A stretch of 22,011 nt of DNA, taken from positions 1 through 22,011 of the IMG/VR virus record IMGVR_UViG_3300025872_000346. One strand, given 5' to 3'. Below, one piece after another: positions 1-9,510 of the stretch. Under the pieces are notes generated by a model that worked only from the letters and a program-made list of their open reading frames with translations, was not told the DNA's origin and did no database searches. Within the stretch, counting starts at the first letter, position 1. Each line of letters opens with the position of its first letter. The stretch is from a virus. The translations under genes were made by a program, and so were the position numbers.

Positions 1-3000
1 TAATGGCATACCATAATAGTCCCAGTGTATATTGAAAAATGATTTAAGGTCATTAATTATTTCTTTTTTTGTAACAGTATTTAAATCTAAGTTAATTGGA
101 TCTAACTTATAATAAAGATTTTGTGGCAATGAATTAGTAACTTTAAATTTTAGATACGAATCTGTACTGATGCCGATAGATCCATTTTTAATTACTTCAA
201 ATTCATTTGATGTTGAAGATGAATAAAAAGGAATTTCACATTTTTCGTCAAAATAAAGATTAAAATCAAAAGCCGAATAAGTTTCTGAATTTTTTGTAAA
301 TGATAAAGAAGAATGTGATAAATCAAACAAAACAGTTTGATTTTTTTCTATTAAAATTGGTGGATTTATTTTGGAAATAGTTCCACTAGAAGCACTAGTG
401 ATATTAACAAATTTTAAATTTGTTGAGGTTGAATCTAGAATAAATTCACTCAATTTAATTGTATTATCGTCTATTACAAAGACATAATAAATTTGATCAT
501 TAAGTAATCCTCCCGATGGGGAAGATGAAGTGTGAATTACTTTTTGTCCAGTAGTTAAATTGTGATTTTGAATTAAAATTGAATTTTCTAATATATTTAC
601 GTCTAATGAAGAGAAAGATCTTGGGTCCGTTACTAATCTTCGATTTAAATCATTATATCTAATATGTACAGTTGTAGTAAGACCAGAAATTATATTTAAA
701 TTAATTGAATTATAAACATTTAATCCGTGAGTAGACGCTGTAGAAACAGTAGCATAATTTTTATTGATATTTCCTTTTAGGACGTTGGGTGGTAAATATC
801 TAAAATTATGATTTTCTCCAGTACCAATTCCAGTAAGATATACAGTATCTACTAAAATTGAACTATTGATTCCAACATATAATCCTGTTGACCCCAATCC
901 AACTCTATATGTAGATATTCCAATTAAATCATCTGAAATTTTAGCAACATAAACACTTTCTCCCTCGTTAAGGAGAAAACTAGATACTCCATTCGTAGAT
1001 ATTGAAACCGCAGTTCCCCCATTAGAGTAATATTTGAGTTCATCTCCTGTTTTTAAATTATGATTGGGAATGTATAAAGATTTTGTTGGAATGAAAATTT
1101 CGGTTATGCCTGCACCGGGATTTGAAAAACTTAACGTTGTTCCAATTCCAACTCCATTAATTGTTCCAATACCTAGAGTTTCTTTGGGGTTAAAATAAAA
1201 ATCTTTTGTGAGATCAAATTTATATTGTTGAGAATTGATTGGGGAAAAATTAACTGTTAATTTTCGGGGAATTTCAAAAAGAAGTGTAGATGCGGTATGT
1301 GAAATGCCTACGGTTCCTTCATACTCCCTTTGAACTTTTATTCTAGAAGATTTTGTGTCAATATTCAATACTTTTATTTTTTCATTTTCAATTTGGAATA
1401 TATCATTTTCAGTGATATATGGATAAGATAAGTCTCCATAAACGCTAAAATAAGTTATGATTCCAGTTGTTGATGATGATTCTACATTTTCTGATAGTAA
1501 ATATGTGTTTGAAGAAACGCCAACTGTAAAGAATGATTTTAAATTTGTTCCAATAACAGTTGAAAATCCACTTATAGAAATGACATCATTATCAGTTAGA
1601 AAATGTGGAATTGTTGTAAATCCAATAAATGTTGAATTTGATTTATATGGAATAAATTCAACATTTTGGATTGTGCTACTTGATATAATAATATCTTCAA
1701 TTTTTTTTCCTAATATACTAGAAACTTTTGCTTGTGCTCCATATCCACTTGTATCAGAATCGTCAAATACTATAATATCATTTACCTTATAATTTGATCC
1801 GCCCGTGATTATTCCTACAGAGTCAACTTGACCATAACTAACTGAAGTAATAATCGTATCATTTTTATAATTTTTATTTTCATTGGATATAAAATCATAT
1901 CGAGAATTATTTTTCGATAAATTATATGGGGTTGTATTTCTAATTAATCCTATAGAATTTATATCAATATCATCTTGGTTTGAATATCTATCAAAATTGA
2001 ATTCTATTGGTTTAGATCTAAAATAGTTCCCAATGAAGTATGGAAATTCTGGTTTTCTGTATCTATTAAACTTTGAAGACGTATCATCTTCTAACCCATC
2101 TGGATTTATAGTTGTAAAATACACGTAAGTTCCTTTCGGAAATTCTGGAGTAACACAAAATCTTCCATTATATTCATCCAAATCTCCGTTTCTTTGGTAT
2201 TCATAATCTTCTACAAATATTCCCTCTGGATACATTGAAGTATCTGGTCTATTTTGGTTGGAAGAAATATTAGATTTTAGAGAATAACCAGATTTCATTA
2301 ACTTTATGCTTCCACCACTCAATGATGAATACCCATATGGTCCATATATTGGATTTCCATCATATGCCCACCCAATTATAGGTGAATGCGAATTTGATAA
2401 AACTTCTACCCCATTTTGCAGTTTTAGATCGGGAGTATATTGTAAATTTCCATCTACTATTTTTGAGGCAAAAACAGATTGTCGTAACTTTCTTGGAGAA
2501 TATAAGTGGGAATACTGTAGACCATAATTACTATTTGTTCCTTGTGTAATTACTCCGTCATCATCTACTATTTGGTTATTTCGCAATAATCTTTCAAAAA
2601 TATTGATTGTCCATTTTTTAGGAATTGATAAAAACTTTGCGTCAGATCCAGATGATATTACATTCAATTGAATATCTTTATCATTATATCCAATTCCACC
2701 ATTAACTACTTTTACGTCTATAATTGATCCATTAGAAATAATGGGTACTAATATTGCTCCACTTCCGGTAGATGTTACTATTTGAATATCTGGTTGCGAA
2801 TTATATCCATTTCCAGAATTAAAAATTAAAACATCAGAAATTTTTCCTTGAGAAATAACTGCTTTAAGTATTGCTCCAGATCCACTATTCAAAGAGAAAG
2901 TTGGTTGTCTATTGTAGTTTAAAATCTCAGAAGATCCATAACCAATACCACCATCATTTACAAATATAGACTCAATTTCTCCCCTAAAGATGGGTTTTAG

Positions 3001-6000
3001 AGTTGCATTAAAATCTTGCCCAGATAATGTAGAAACACCTATTTTTCCAGAAACAGAAACTTGTATTTCTGGGTAATTAAAAGTATGATTTCCAGATCCA
3101 GATGATTTAAAACTTACATATTGATTATTTTTATAAAAATAATCAGAAACAGTTAATCCAGTACCAATTTTTGACAATTTAAAGTTATTTTCATCAATTT
3201 TTGTGACGTAATAAGATTCTGTAGAAAGACCAGATATTGGAGATCCTTCTGGAGTATATGTAATTATTTCTCCACTCTGATATTTGTGATTTTTTATATT
3301 AATTGTATTTGACGCAGTATTAATTCCAGAAGAATTTGTAGTAATTTTTCTATTTTTATAACCTAATCCAGAATTAATTACTGTTACTGAACTTATGACC
3401 TTTTTTTTGTTTAATGTTTCTATAGTATGATTACCAGATCCATAAGATGTTAAATCGATTGGGTTGTTGTTTCTTACAGCATCACTATAACTTTTATAAA
3501 ATTTCACAGTATATGCATCTTGAACAGAAAGATAATATGTAGAATTAGTTGATAATCCTCCTACAGAAGTTCTACTGTTTGTTTTATAAATGATATGTTC
3601 ACCATCTCTAAACTTATGATAAGTTGAAAATGCAACAGTATTATTTGATAAATTAACTAATCCTGCACTTCCTAATGCATTAAATTGAACTTGATGATTT
3701 ATTGAAACAAGATTTGCCTTTGCTATTGCACCAATTCCATTTCCCCCAGAAATTGTGATAACAGGATCTTCAACATAATCGAATCCCCCATCAATCACAT
3801 CTATTCTACTTAATTTTCCCTCAACTTCACAATAGAATGAAGCACCTGTCCCAACAGGATCAGAAATAGATAAAATTGGAGGATTTATAACGTCATATTC
3901 CTTTCCCTTTGAAATAACTTCTACTTTTTCAATGGAACCATAAGAAATGATATCAGAAGATTTGTAGTTTAATATTTCTACGCCATTCAATAAAATACCA
4001 GTAAGTCCTGGAGAAGTTTCATATTTTTTGCTGTCTGTAACTGGATTAGATATTTTTCTTATTAATTTTTGAGGCTCTAAATTTTTATTTGCAAAAGAAT
4101 TGTATTCGAGTAATCCATTTACAATACTTCCAGATAAAGTTACATACTTATCAAAATAAATATTCGATCTACTTTGTGATAATTTTATATTATCTTTATC
4201 TACACGTTTTATAAAATAAATTCCCTCGTTAATATTTAACGTATTTGATGGATCTGATGATTTATAATATACGGAGTCGCCTGTGTAAAATCCATGATTT
4301 GGTATAAAAATATTTTCTCCATCAAATATCCCAGAAAAAGTAACAGATCTATTATTAATATTTAAAGATTGATTTAAATAACTTGGAATTGATGGAGAAG
4401 ATACAAATAAAGATTTGTTGTCAGTGTAAACATTCTGTACATTTGTATTGTAAATATTTAATTCTGGATAATTACTAGAATTTACTTTCGATAAAATTTT
4501 CTTTATCGAATATTTTTTTTGAGTATCTATTTCTCCCTGGTCATTTATAATAAATGAATATTCATCGACAATTGAAATTATCGTACAATTTTTTTCTATT
4601 CCGTCTGTCGATATTAATTTACATTTATCTCCTAAAACAAATCTATGCTTATCAAAAGTTTTTAACTCATATGAAAAATTTAAATTGTTTTTAATTTCTA
4701 TTTCTTTGACATTAAAAGTTACTGGAATATTAAAGAACCAATTATTTGAAATATTATCACTCAATTCTGTTCCAAGGGATTTTATTTCTATAGAATCTCC
4801 TTCCTCATAATAAATTTGTCCTGGTTTATTTAAAATATCTAGTTCGGATAATACTCCACAAATTCTCACTTTAACAACATTTGACGTAGATAAACCAGAG
4901 TATCCATAAGCATATGCATCTAATCTCAAATCTTGCGTAGATACAATATTTCTATCAATTCCAGAACATCCAAAAAATTGATTTAAAGTTTTTGATTGAT
5001 AATCAATTTTTGTTGAAGTGCCATCAGAATAATCTGCTACCAATGTTCCAGAAGTTGGAAATCCAACAGTAGAATCAACATCAAGAACTGTAGATCCAAT
5101 AGAAACTGAAGTAATTAGTTTAGTTTGTGGGTGAACAGAAAATGTCCCAAAAACAGATCCATAAACATTAATATCTTTATCAAAGTCATAATCTAAACTT
5201 AAAACGTAGTATTCATTTCCGTTTCTCTGTATTCTTTGAACATTGGTTACTGACCCACTTGCTTTTTGTAGAAAATCAGTTTGATCCTGGAAAATAGTTC
5301 TATTTAAAAGATCTTCTACATTACCTTCTAATTTTTCTACAACTAAATCTTTTGTTACTCTATACTGAGCATCCGAAGGAATGAACAAATAGTCTCTTGG
5401 TTTAATAACTTGAACATCTTCTCCATAAAGAGCTCTGAATAAAATTTCAAATGACTGATCAGTTCCCTTTGAAGAATAAAAATCTTTTGCTTGTTTAGTA
5501 AAAAGTTTTTCATTTACTTCAGAATATAACTGCCTATCCTCAAATCCAGGAACAATTTGTCTTTTTATTTTTTTGAAAAATTCTTTTAAAAATAAAATAC
5601 TTAAATTTTTTACCTTTGCTCCAGTTGAATGAGTTTCAATTTGAGATTCAGAAAAAACTAATTCATCTGGTTTATTACTACTTTTATAAGAGGTTACTCC
5701 ACTAAAACCTCTAACACATCCTGTAAAAGAATTTGTAGTAATTCCAGTATACGTAATAATTTCAGAATCTATTAAAATTAATCCATACTTACTTGGAAAC
5801 CCAGATGTTGATGATACTAATATAGTATCATCAACAAAATTAACATCTTGTGTTAATGTAGTAGAATCTATAAGATTCGTCAAATTATCAACTTTTACAT
5901 ATTGATCTATATTTTGAATAATATCTAATGTTGATCCTTGTCCTTCGATTGACAAATAATATTGAGATAAAAATTCATTGACAAGAGGAAATTCCTCTCT

Positions 6001-6060
6001 TACAAAATTTGGTAATTGATTTTCAACAATTGAACTGATTTTAACTCTATTATTTGCCAT
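1..6060 (-). CDS. Large YHYH-domain virion structural protein, 3' end cut by the window edge
   Basis: Open frame from ATG at 6060 to the left edge, at least 2,020 residues, so the C-terminus is missing. It starts MANNRVKISSIVENQLPNFV and continues with an N-terminal helical stretch (REEFPLVNEFLSQYY) that I associate with cyanophage baseplate or tail proteins. Around residues 1,225-1,245 it carries GWAYDGNPIYGPYGY, the signature of the YHYH domain. It is built of repeated modules: at least five copies of an H-x-TGD-x-V-x-Y type motif each followed by a Y-V-x-x-I-D-x-x-x-I-K-L-S segment, and several Gly-rich GGxGY repeats. The gene follows gp6 by 4 nt, so it is probably co-expressed with gp25 and gp6 as a late gene. 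Role as a baseplate or tail component is inferred from position; equivalence to T4 gp7 is possible but not shown. Confidence 0.85.
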   Translation of the reverse strand, partial: MANNRVKISSIVENQLPNFVREEFPLVNEFLSQYYLSIEGQGSTLDIIQNIDQYVKVDNLTNLIDSTTLTQDVNFVDDTILVSSTSGFPSKYGLILIDSEIITYTGITTNSFTGCVRGFSGVTSYKSSNKPDELVFSESQIETHSTGAKVKNLSILFLKEFFKKIKRQIVPGFEDRQLYSEVNEKLFTKQAKDFYSSKGTDQSFEILFRALYGEDVQVIKPRDYLFIPSDAQYRVTKDLVVEKLEGNVEDLLNRTIFQDQTDFLQKASGSVTNVQRIQRNGNEYYVLSLDYDFDKDINVYGSVFGTFSVHPQTKLITSVSIGSTVLDVDSTVGFPTSGTLVADYSDGTSTKIDYQSKTLNQFFGCSGIDRNIVSTQDLRLDAYAYGYSGLSTSNVVKVRICGVLSELDILNKPGQIYYEEGDSIEIKSLGTELSDNISNNWFFNIPVTFNVKEIEIKNNLNFSYELKTFDKHRFVLGDKCKLISTDGIEKNCTIISIVDEYSFIINDQGEIDTQKKYSIKKILSKVNSSNYPELNIYNTNVQNVYTDNKSLFVSSPSIPSYLNQSLNINNRSVTFSGIFDGENIFIPNHGFYTGDSVYYKSSDPSNTLNINEGIYFIKRVDKDNIKLSQSRSNIYFDKYVTLSGSIVNGLLEYNSFANKNLEPQKLIRKISNPVTDSKKYETSPGLTGILLNGVEILNYKSSDIISYGSIEKVEVISKGKEYDVINPPILSISDPVGTGASFYCEVEGKLSRIDVIDGGFDYVEDPVITISGGNGIGAIAKANLVSINHQVQFNALGSAGLVNLSNNTVAFSTYHKFRDGEHIIYKTNSRTSVGGLSTNSTYYLSVQDAYTVKFYKSYSDAVRNNNPIDLTSYGSGNHTIETLNKKKVISSVTVINSGLGYKNRKITTNSSGINTASNTINIKNHKYQSGEIITYTPEGSPISGLSTESYYVTKIDENNFKLSKIGTGLTVSDYFYKNNQYVSFKSSGSGNHTFNYPEIQVSVSGKIGVSTLSGQDFNATLKPIFRGEIESIFVNDGGIGYGSSEILNYNRQPTFSLNSGSGAILKAVISQGKISDVLIFNSGNGYNSQPDIQIVTSTGSGAILVPIISNGSIIDVKVVNGGIGYNDKDIQLNVISSGSDAKFLSIPKKWTINIFERLLRNNQIVDDDGVITQGTNSNYGLQYSHLYSPRKLRQSVFASKIVDGNLQYTPDLKLQNGVEVLSNSHSPIIGWAYDGNPIYGPYGYSSLSGGSIKLMKSGYSLKSNISSNQNRPDTSMYPEGIFVEDYEYQRNGDLDEYNGRFCVTPEFPKGTYVYFTTINPDGLEDDTSSKFNRYRKPEFPYFIGNYFRSKPIEFNFDRYSNQDDIDINSIGLIRNTTPYNLSKNNSRYDFISNENKNYKNDTIITSVSYGQVDSVGIITGGSNYKVNDIIVFDDSDTSGYGAQAKVSSILGKKIEDIIISSSTIQNVEFIPYKSNSTFIGFTTIPHFLTDNDVISISGFSTVIGTNLKSFFTVGVSSNTYLLSENVESSSTTGIITYFSVYGDLSYPYITENDIFQIENEKIKVLNIDTKSSRIKVQREYEGTVGISHTASTLLFEIPRKLTVNFSPINSQQYKFDLTKDFYFNPKETLGIGTINGVGIGTTLSFSNPGAGITEIFIPTKSLYIPNHNLKTGDELKYYSNGGTAVSISTNGVSSFLLNEGESVYVAKISDDLIGISTYRVGLGSTGLYVGINSSILVDTVYLTGIGTGENHNFRYLPPNVLKGNINKNYATVSTASTHGLNVYNSINLNIISGLTTTVHIRYNDLNRRLVTDPRSFSSLDVNILENSILIQNHNLTTGQKVIHTSSSPSGGLLNDQIYYVFVIDDNTIKLSEFILDSTSTNLKFVNITSASSGTISKINPPILIEKNQTVLFDLSHSSLSFTKNSETYSAFDFNLYFDEKCEIPFYSSSTSNEFEVIKNGSIGISTDSYLKFKVTNSLPQNLYYKLDPINLDLNTVTKKEIINDLKSFFNIHWDYYGMPL

Positions 6061-6064
6061 ATTT

Positions 6065-7981
6065 TTATAATCTTGCTAGATTCCCGTTTGTGTAACTTGA
6101 AGTTATTGTATATGTTGTTCCCGAGGGATCAGAACCTGATGAAATTTCGTCAGATAACATATTTAACACAGTATTATTAATATCTAGTTGTAAATATAAG
6201 TCTTGTAATCCAATGATATCATTTGATTTCGGAGAAGCTGAAATTTGTATAATCGGTTCTCCTTGAACATTTTTTTGCACTGATACTATATTTGTTGAAT
6301 TTAAAAGTATTTCTCCCTTTTCATAATTTATAGATCCAACAGATCTTCTAACTACTACTGGTTGAGTATTTGAATCTAGTTTAAAAAAGAAAATTTCTCC
6401 AGTAGTTTGTGATGAATTTGGAATATCGGAAAGATATAAAATATCAGGAATGCCAAAAATTTTGAATCCAGATGATTTAATATTATATCCATTTGTATTT
6501 TTAATATGAAATTTATTTCCGAAACAAATTTCATAATTTGCAATCTGATTTAATCTAGGACTTAAATCCCTTCTAATCTGAATTTTAGTTATATTTGATG
6601 TTATTGATTCATGACTGTTATCTACTATGTTTTGAAATTTACTATATTTAAATCTTGCTCCATATTTGTTTAATTCTGTAGAGTTTGCATAATTTTTGAT
6701 ATTATCAAAAATTATATCTTTTAAGTAATCTGCACTTGGAGATAGATTTGTATTATAATAAGCTGTTGAATCTACTTCAATATAAAGATATTTAAGATCA
6801 AGTATTTCTGGGACTATTCCAGCAACACTATACTTTCTTAATTCATTTTTTAAATTATCTTTTATTGTATTAGATAGAAATTGACCATAAAAGGGTTTAA
6901 TACTAATAAAAACTTTTCCGTACTGAGGTGGAACTAAATCTTCACCACCAAAAACAGAAACTGATTGAGTTTCTGGGTATATTTTTGGAATGATTGCTTC
7001 ATAATCTGCTGCAGTTACTGCACGATTATATGAAGAATATATTCTTGGTGCATATTTTTTAATAGAATCAATTGATTCTATTTCTTTTCCGTTTTGAGAT
7101 GAAACATTTGTTGTAATTAAAGAAATTCCACGAGTGATGAGATTATTATTATTATCTACTATTCTTCCATCAAATGAAAATAAAGAAACTCCGTTACCAT
7201 TCTCTCCATTAGTTACTATATAAGAGACTTCAATATAATTTTGACTTTGAAGTTTTTCACCAAAAACACCATCTCCAAAAATTAATTCATATCTTTGATC
7301 TTCAATTTCTTGTAAGAAAAATACCCTAGATGAAGAGGTAACTTCAAACAAATTATCTGACAAAATAAATTTTCTTGAAGATGTACTTGATTGAGTATTT
7401 CTTACTGTTACTGAGATTGTCGAAGTATCAATATTTGGATTATCTAAAATATATCTTTGTGGTGGAGATGGATTTTCTGACTGTACGGTGAAGTTTGATG
7501 TTATGAGAGATCCTTCGTAAATTTCTATATTATCAAAAAATGCTATTCCATTTACTACAGGAACTGTAATATCAGATTTAACTGAAAATATATAATTATC
7601 AACCCCAAAATTTACAGTAGAACAAACTGTTCCCTTTTTAAGAGTTAGGGTAAGTATATTTTGTGTAGATAATGATGATGTATCAACAAAAAACGATATA
7701 TTTGCTCTTGAACTTGTCCTTGATCTTGGTACATATCCTATATTTCTTGCTAGAGAAACAACATTTTCTCTTAATGTTGCACTATCAATAAAAACCTCAT
7801 TGCTAATCATGTTAGCATTATATGAGGAAATATAAGTATTATACGCTAAAACATCAATAAGAGTTGAAAGATTGGATCCTTCAAAATCATAATCAGTAAA
7901 ATTTGAGTTAGATCTAAGATAATCCCTAATAGAGGTTTTTATCTGATCAAAGTCTAAGTTTGTAAAGTTTACTAGTGCCAT
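6065..7981 (-). CDS. 6: Baseplate wedge subunit gp6 (baseplate J-like)
   Basis: 638 residues, close to T4 gp6 (660). The N-terminus (MALVNFTNLDFDQIKTSIRD, then FEGSNLSTLIDVLAYNTYIS) is the characteristic start of gp6/J-like baseplate wedge proteins, and the middle contains the typical IFGDGVFGEKL segment (residues about 235-245) followed by YAPRIYSSYNRAVTAADYEA (about 310-330), the best conserved part of the baseplate J family. In T4 a gp6 dimer joins neighbouring wedges and forms the ring that ties the baseplate together. Its ATG overlaps the gp25 stop by one base (TAATG), indicating translational coupling, and the large virion protein follows 4 nt after its stop. Order gp25-gp6-large structural gene is that of known cyanomyoviruses. 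Confidence 0.95.
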   Translation of the reverse strand: MALVNFTNLDFDQIKTSIRDYLRSNSNFTDYDFEGSNLSTLIDVLAYNTYISSYNANMISNEVFIDSATLRENVVSLARNIGYVPRSRTSSRANISFFVDTSSLSTQNILTLTLKKGTVCSTVNFGVDNYIFSVKSDITVPVVNGIAFFDNIEIYEGSLITSNFTVQSENPSPPQRYILDNPNIDTSTISVTVRNTQSSTSSRKFILSDNLFEVTSSSRVFFLQEIEDQRYELIFGDGVFGEKLQSQNYIEVSYIVTNGENGNGVSLFSFDGRIVDNNNNLITRGISLITTNVSSQNGKEIESIDSIKKYAPRIYSSYNRAVTAADYEAIIPKIYPETQSVSVFGGEDLVPPQYGKVFISIKPFYGQFLSNTIKDNLKNELRKYSVAGIVPEILDLKYLYIEVDSTAYYNTNLSPSADYLKDIIFDNIKNYANSTELNKYGARFKYSKFQNIVDNSHESITSNITKIQIRRDLSPRLNQIANYEICFGNKFHIKNTNGYNIKSSGFKIFGIPDILYLSDIPNSSQTTGEIFFFKLDSNTQPVVVRRSVGSINYEKGEILLNSTNIVSVQKNVQGEPIIQISASPKSNDIIGLQDLYLQLDINNTVLNMLSDEISSGSDPSGTTYTITSSYTNGNLARL

Positions 7982-8382
7982 TATCGGGTTGGCTGTAGTG
8001 CGAATGATAATTGTTGAGGAAGTACATCAATTCCAATAATATAATATTTCAATGTAACATTGAAATTATTGTTATCATAATCTGGATCTACAATCACATC
8101 AATAATATCAACTCTTGGTTCATAATTTCTAATTGTATTTTCTATTTCATCCTTTATAACGGACGCTGAAATTGAGTCAATATTCTCAAAGAGAGAACGA
8201 CTTACTTTTGAACCAAGATTTTGATTAAAAAAACGTTCTCCGGGATAAGTAAGAACTAAATTGCGAATAGAACGAGCAATTGCATTCTCATTTTTGAGTG
8301 CAATAAGGTCATAATTTATTGGATTTACTTGGAATGACATACTTAGGTCTTTAAAACCCTTACTTACCCGTTCTACAGGCAT
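7981..8382 (-). CDS. 25: Baseplate wedge protein gp25 (GPW/gp25 family)
   Basis: 133 residues, the usual length for T4 gp25 (132). It has the family core ENAIARSIRNLVLTYPGERF followed by FNQNLGSKVSRSLFE (residues about 30-65) and a C-terminal beta-rich part (VDIIDVIVDPDYDNNNFNV, then YYIIGIDVLPQQLSFAL). Members of this family form the inner baseplate that triggers sheath contraction together with gp6 and gp53. It is the first gene of the late structural unit here; its stop overlaps the gp6 start. No Shine-Dalgarno sequence is visible in the very AT-rich 38-nt leader. A late-promoter motif (AATAAATA) lies 29 nt upstream. Confidence 0.95.
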   Translation of the reverse strand: MPVERVSKGFKDLSMSFQVNPINYDLIALKNENAIARSIRNLVLTYPGERFFNQNLGSKVSRSLFENIDSISASVIKDEIENTIRNYEPRVDIIDVIVDPDYDNNNFNVTLKYYIIGIDVLPQQLSFALQPTR

Positions 8383-8410
8383 AAAAGTATAAAAATTAAT
8401 AATTATATCT

Positions 8411-8418
8411 TATTTATT
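8411..8418 (-). promoter_or_regulatory. T4-type late promoter motif upstream of gp25
   Basis: Minus-strand AATAAATA in the 38-bp gap between the 83-aa gene and gp25. It matches the ATAAATA core of late promoters recognised by gp55/gp33-type factors in T4-like phages and fits the late nature of gp25 and gp6. It lies just after the stop codon of the upstream gene and about 29 nt before the gp25 ATG. The sequence around it is AT-rich, so a chance match is possible. Confidence 0.5.
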
Positions 8419-8420
8419 CA

Positions 8421-8672
8421 CTATTTTTGGGCTTCGTAAAGTGGTTCAGTGCCATATTCCCAATCATCATAATCGTCATCATTACGAATTTTTGAGTGAA
8501 TCTCATTTTGAACCATAAAATCATGCTTTTTGGGAGTCAAATCATCATTTGAGATCTCACGTAACATTTTCTGTGAGTTAATATTTGATTCCCAACCGTA
8601 TTCACCTGACAAATACTGAGTTCCCCAGTTTTCTTTCATAAATTTTTCATCCTTATCGACTTTTTTAGTCAT
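8421..8672 (-). CDS. Small acidic hypothetical protein (83 aa)
   Basis: 83 residues, charged and polar, with many Asp/Glu and a WGTQYLSGEYGWES segment near residue 16 and an aromatic acidic tail (NDDDYDDWEYGTEPLYEAQK). No membrane segment or known motif. This is one of the few genes here with a good ribosome binding site: AGGAG sits six bases before the ATG (start supported). It follows the 163-aa gene by 12 bp and precedes gp25. I do not recognise a function; position next to the baseplate genes suggests a late or structural accessory role, but that is inference. Confidence 0.75.
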   Translation of the reverse strand: MTKKVDKDEKFMKENWGTQYLSGEYGWESNINSQKMLREISNDDLTPKKHDFMVQNEIHSKIRNDDDYDDWEYGTEPLYEAQK

Positions 8673-8684
8673 TTTAGCTCCTGA

Positions 8685-9176
8685 TTAGTGAAAATCAGAA
8701 CTTTTTACGGGGTTGCTATCCCGTGTTTCTATTATATCATAGTCATCTTCAAGTATTTCCTTTAGATATTCATCGTCCCAAAGGTCATAATACTCTGTTT
8801 TTGCCAGTTTTTCTCTAAATTTACGTAATTTTTGTGTTGGTTGCGCTAAAATTAAGTTATATTTACCATTATTTGTTTGAATTCCCTGAATATATGTATT
8901 GTATGACCCACAATCTTCAAAAAATTTCCAGTCTTTATGTTTCTCATTGTAAAAATTGACCCAAAATTGAACAGTTTCGAGATTAAAGTAGTCTTCTACA
9001 ATATAAATGATAACTTGATACCCTTCGATTGGATAAATCTCTTCCGCAGAGCACTCTACAATCTTATATTTTGCATTTGAAGCAAAGGGACAGATTGCAA
9101 ATCCCTTTAATTCTGGTCTCACTTTTGATACTTCTTTAATCCAGTTAAAAATATACTTTTCTTTTTCTGTTAACAT
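8685..9176 (-). CDS. Hypothetical protein with N-terminal GFAICPFA motif (163 aa)
   Basis: 163 residues. The N-terminal part reads EKYIFNWIKEVSKVRPELKG followed by FAICPFASNA, a pattern reminiscent of the short DUF1415-type families in which a Cys-Pro-Phe-Ala motif follows an amphipathic helix; this resemblance is by eye only. The C-terminus is acidic (YYDLWDDEYLKEILEDDYD). The only Met is residue 1, so the start is forced, yet the seven-T tail of the terminator at 9177-9210 ends exactly at the ATG and leaves no room for a ribosome binding site. Expression may depend on terminator read-through or leaderless initiation. No function can be assigned. Confidence 0.7.
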   Translation of the reverse strand: MLTEKEKYIFNWIKEVSKVRPELKGFAICPFASNAKYKIVECSAEEIYPIEGYQVIIYIVEDYFNLETVQFWVNFYNEKHKDWKFFEDCGSYNTYIQGIQTNNGKYNLILAQPTQKLRKFREKLAKTEYYDLWDDEYLKEILEDDYDIIETRDSNPVKSSDFH

Positions 9177-9210
9177 AAAAAAAGAGTGCTTATTTCTATT
9201 TAAGCACTCT
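9177..9210 (-). terminator. Intrinsic terminator after the 47-aa basic gene
   Basis: Perfect 10-bp inverted repeat (arms 9201-9210 and 9183-9192, AGAGTGCTTA / TAAGCACTCT) with an 8-nt loop, followed on the minus strand by seven consecutive T (9183-9177). It begins 5 bp after the stop of the 47-aa gene and is a classic Rho-independent terminator for the leftward transcript coming from the glycosyltransferase unit. Unusually, the T-run directly abuts the start codon of the next gene at 9176. Confidence 0.85.
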
Positions 9211-9215
9211 ATAAA

Positions 9216-9359
9216 TTATTTTCCTTGACCCCTATATTTTTTCTTACGTCCATTACGAGAGGTTGCACTCAGTAAAGTACGAGCAGAACGTCCTTGACGA
9301 GTCTTCTTCGGTGCTCCGGGTTCAAAAAGAGTCTTGTTACTTCCACCACCTTTAGCCAT
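9216..9359 (-). CDS. Small basic Gly/Lys/Arg-rich protein (47 aa)
   Basis: 47 residues, beginning MAKGGGSNKTLFEPGAPKKT and ending in SRNGRKKKYRGQGK. Very basic, without predicted globular core, so a nucleic-acid- or capsid-binding peptide is plausible but unproven. The start is strongly supported: a GGAGG sits seven bases upstream inside the end of the preceding gene, and the two genes overlap by 8 nt, so translation is probably coupled. The gene is followed 5 bp later by a strong terminator, making it the last gene of its transcription unit. I have the impression that similar short basic proteins occur in cyanomyoviruses, but could not check. Confidence 0.8.
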   Translation of the reverse strand: MAKGGGSNKTLFEPGAPKKTRQGRSARTLLSATSRNGRKKKYRGQGK

Positions 9360-9510
9360 TAATTTCCTCCATTTCTAAATCATTTGGATCAATGTCTTCA
9401 CCCGAGTAAAAACGTTCGGAGAAGTCTTGTAAGAGATCACTACAATCTTCTGCAGTGATCTCTGTATAAATTTTACGCCCTTTATAAAGAATATTATAAA
9501 GTTTATTCAT
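9352..9510 (-). CDS. Small acidic hypothetical protein (52 aa)
   Basis: 52 residues starting MNKLYNILYKGRKIYTEITA and continuing with an acidic helix-rich part (EDCSDLLQDFSERFYSGEDI) to a short C-terminus DPNDLEMEEING. Its ATG shares one base with the TGA stop of the glycosyltransferase (TGATG), and its own 3' end contains the GGAGG ribosome binding site of the 47-aa gene and overlaps it by 8 nt. These tight overlaps support a real coding frame in a three-gene unit (glycosyltransferase, this gene, basic peptide). The N-terminal 'YNILYKGRKIY' pattern resembles short early phage proteins with a single beta-hairpin plus helix; no function recognised. Confidence 0.75.
   Translation of the reverse strand: MNKLYNILYKGRKIYTEITAEDCSDLLQDFSERFYSGEDIDPNDLEMEEING

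Noticed and set aside
1457-2527. Plus-strand frames of 111 and 73 codons
   Set aside because: They lie fully inside the uninterrupted minus-strand virion gene and have no protein-like pattern.
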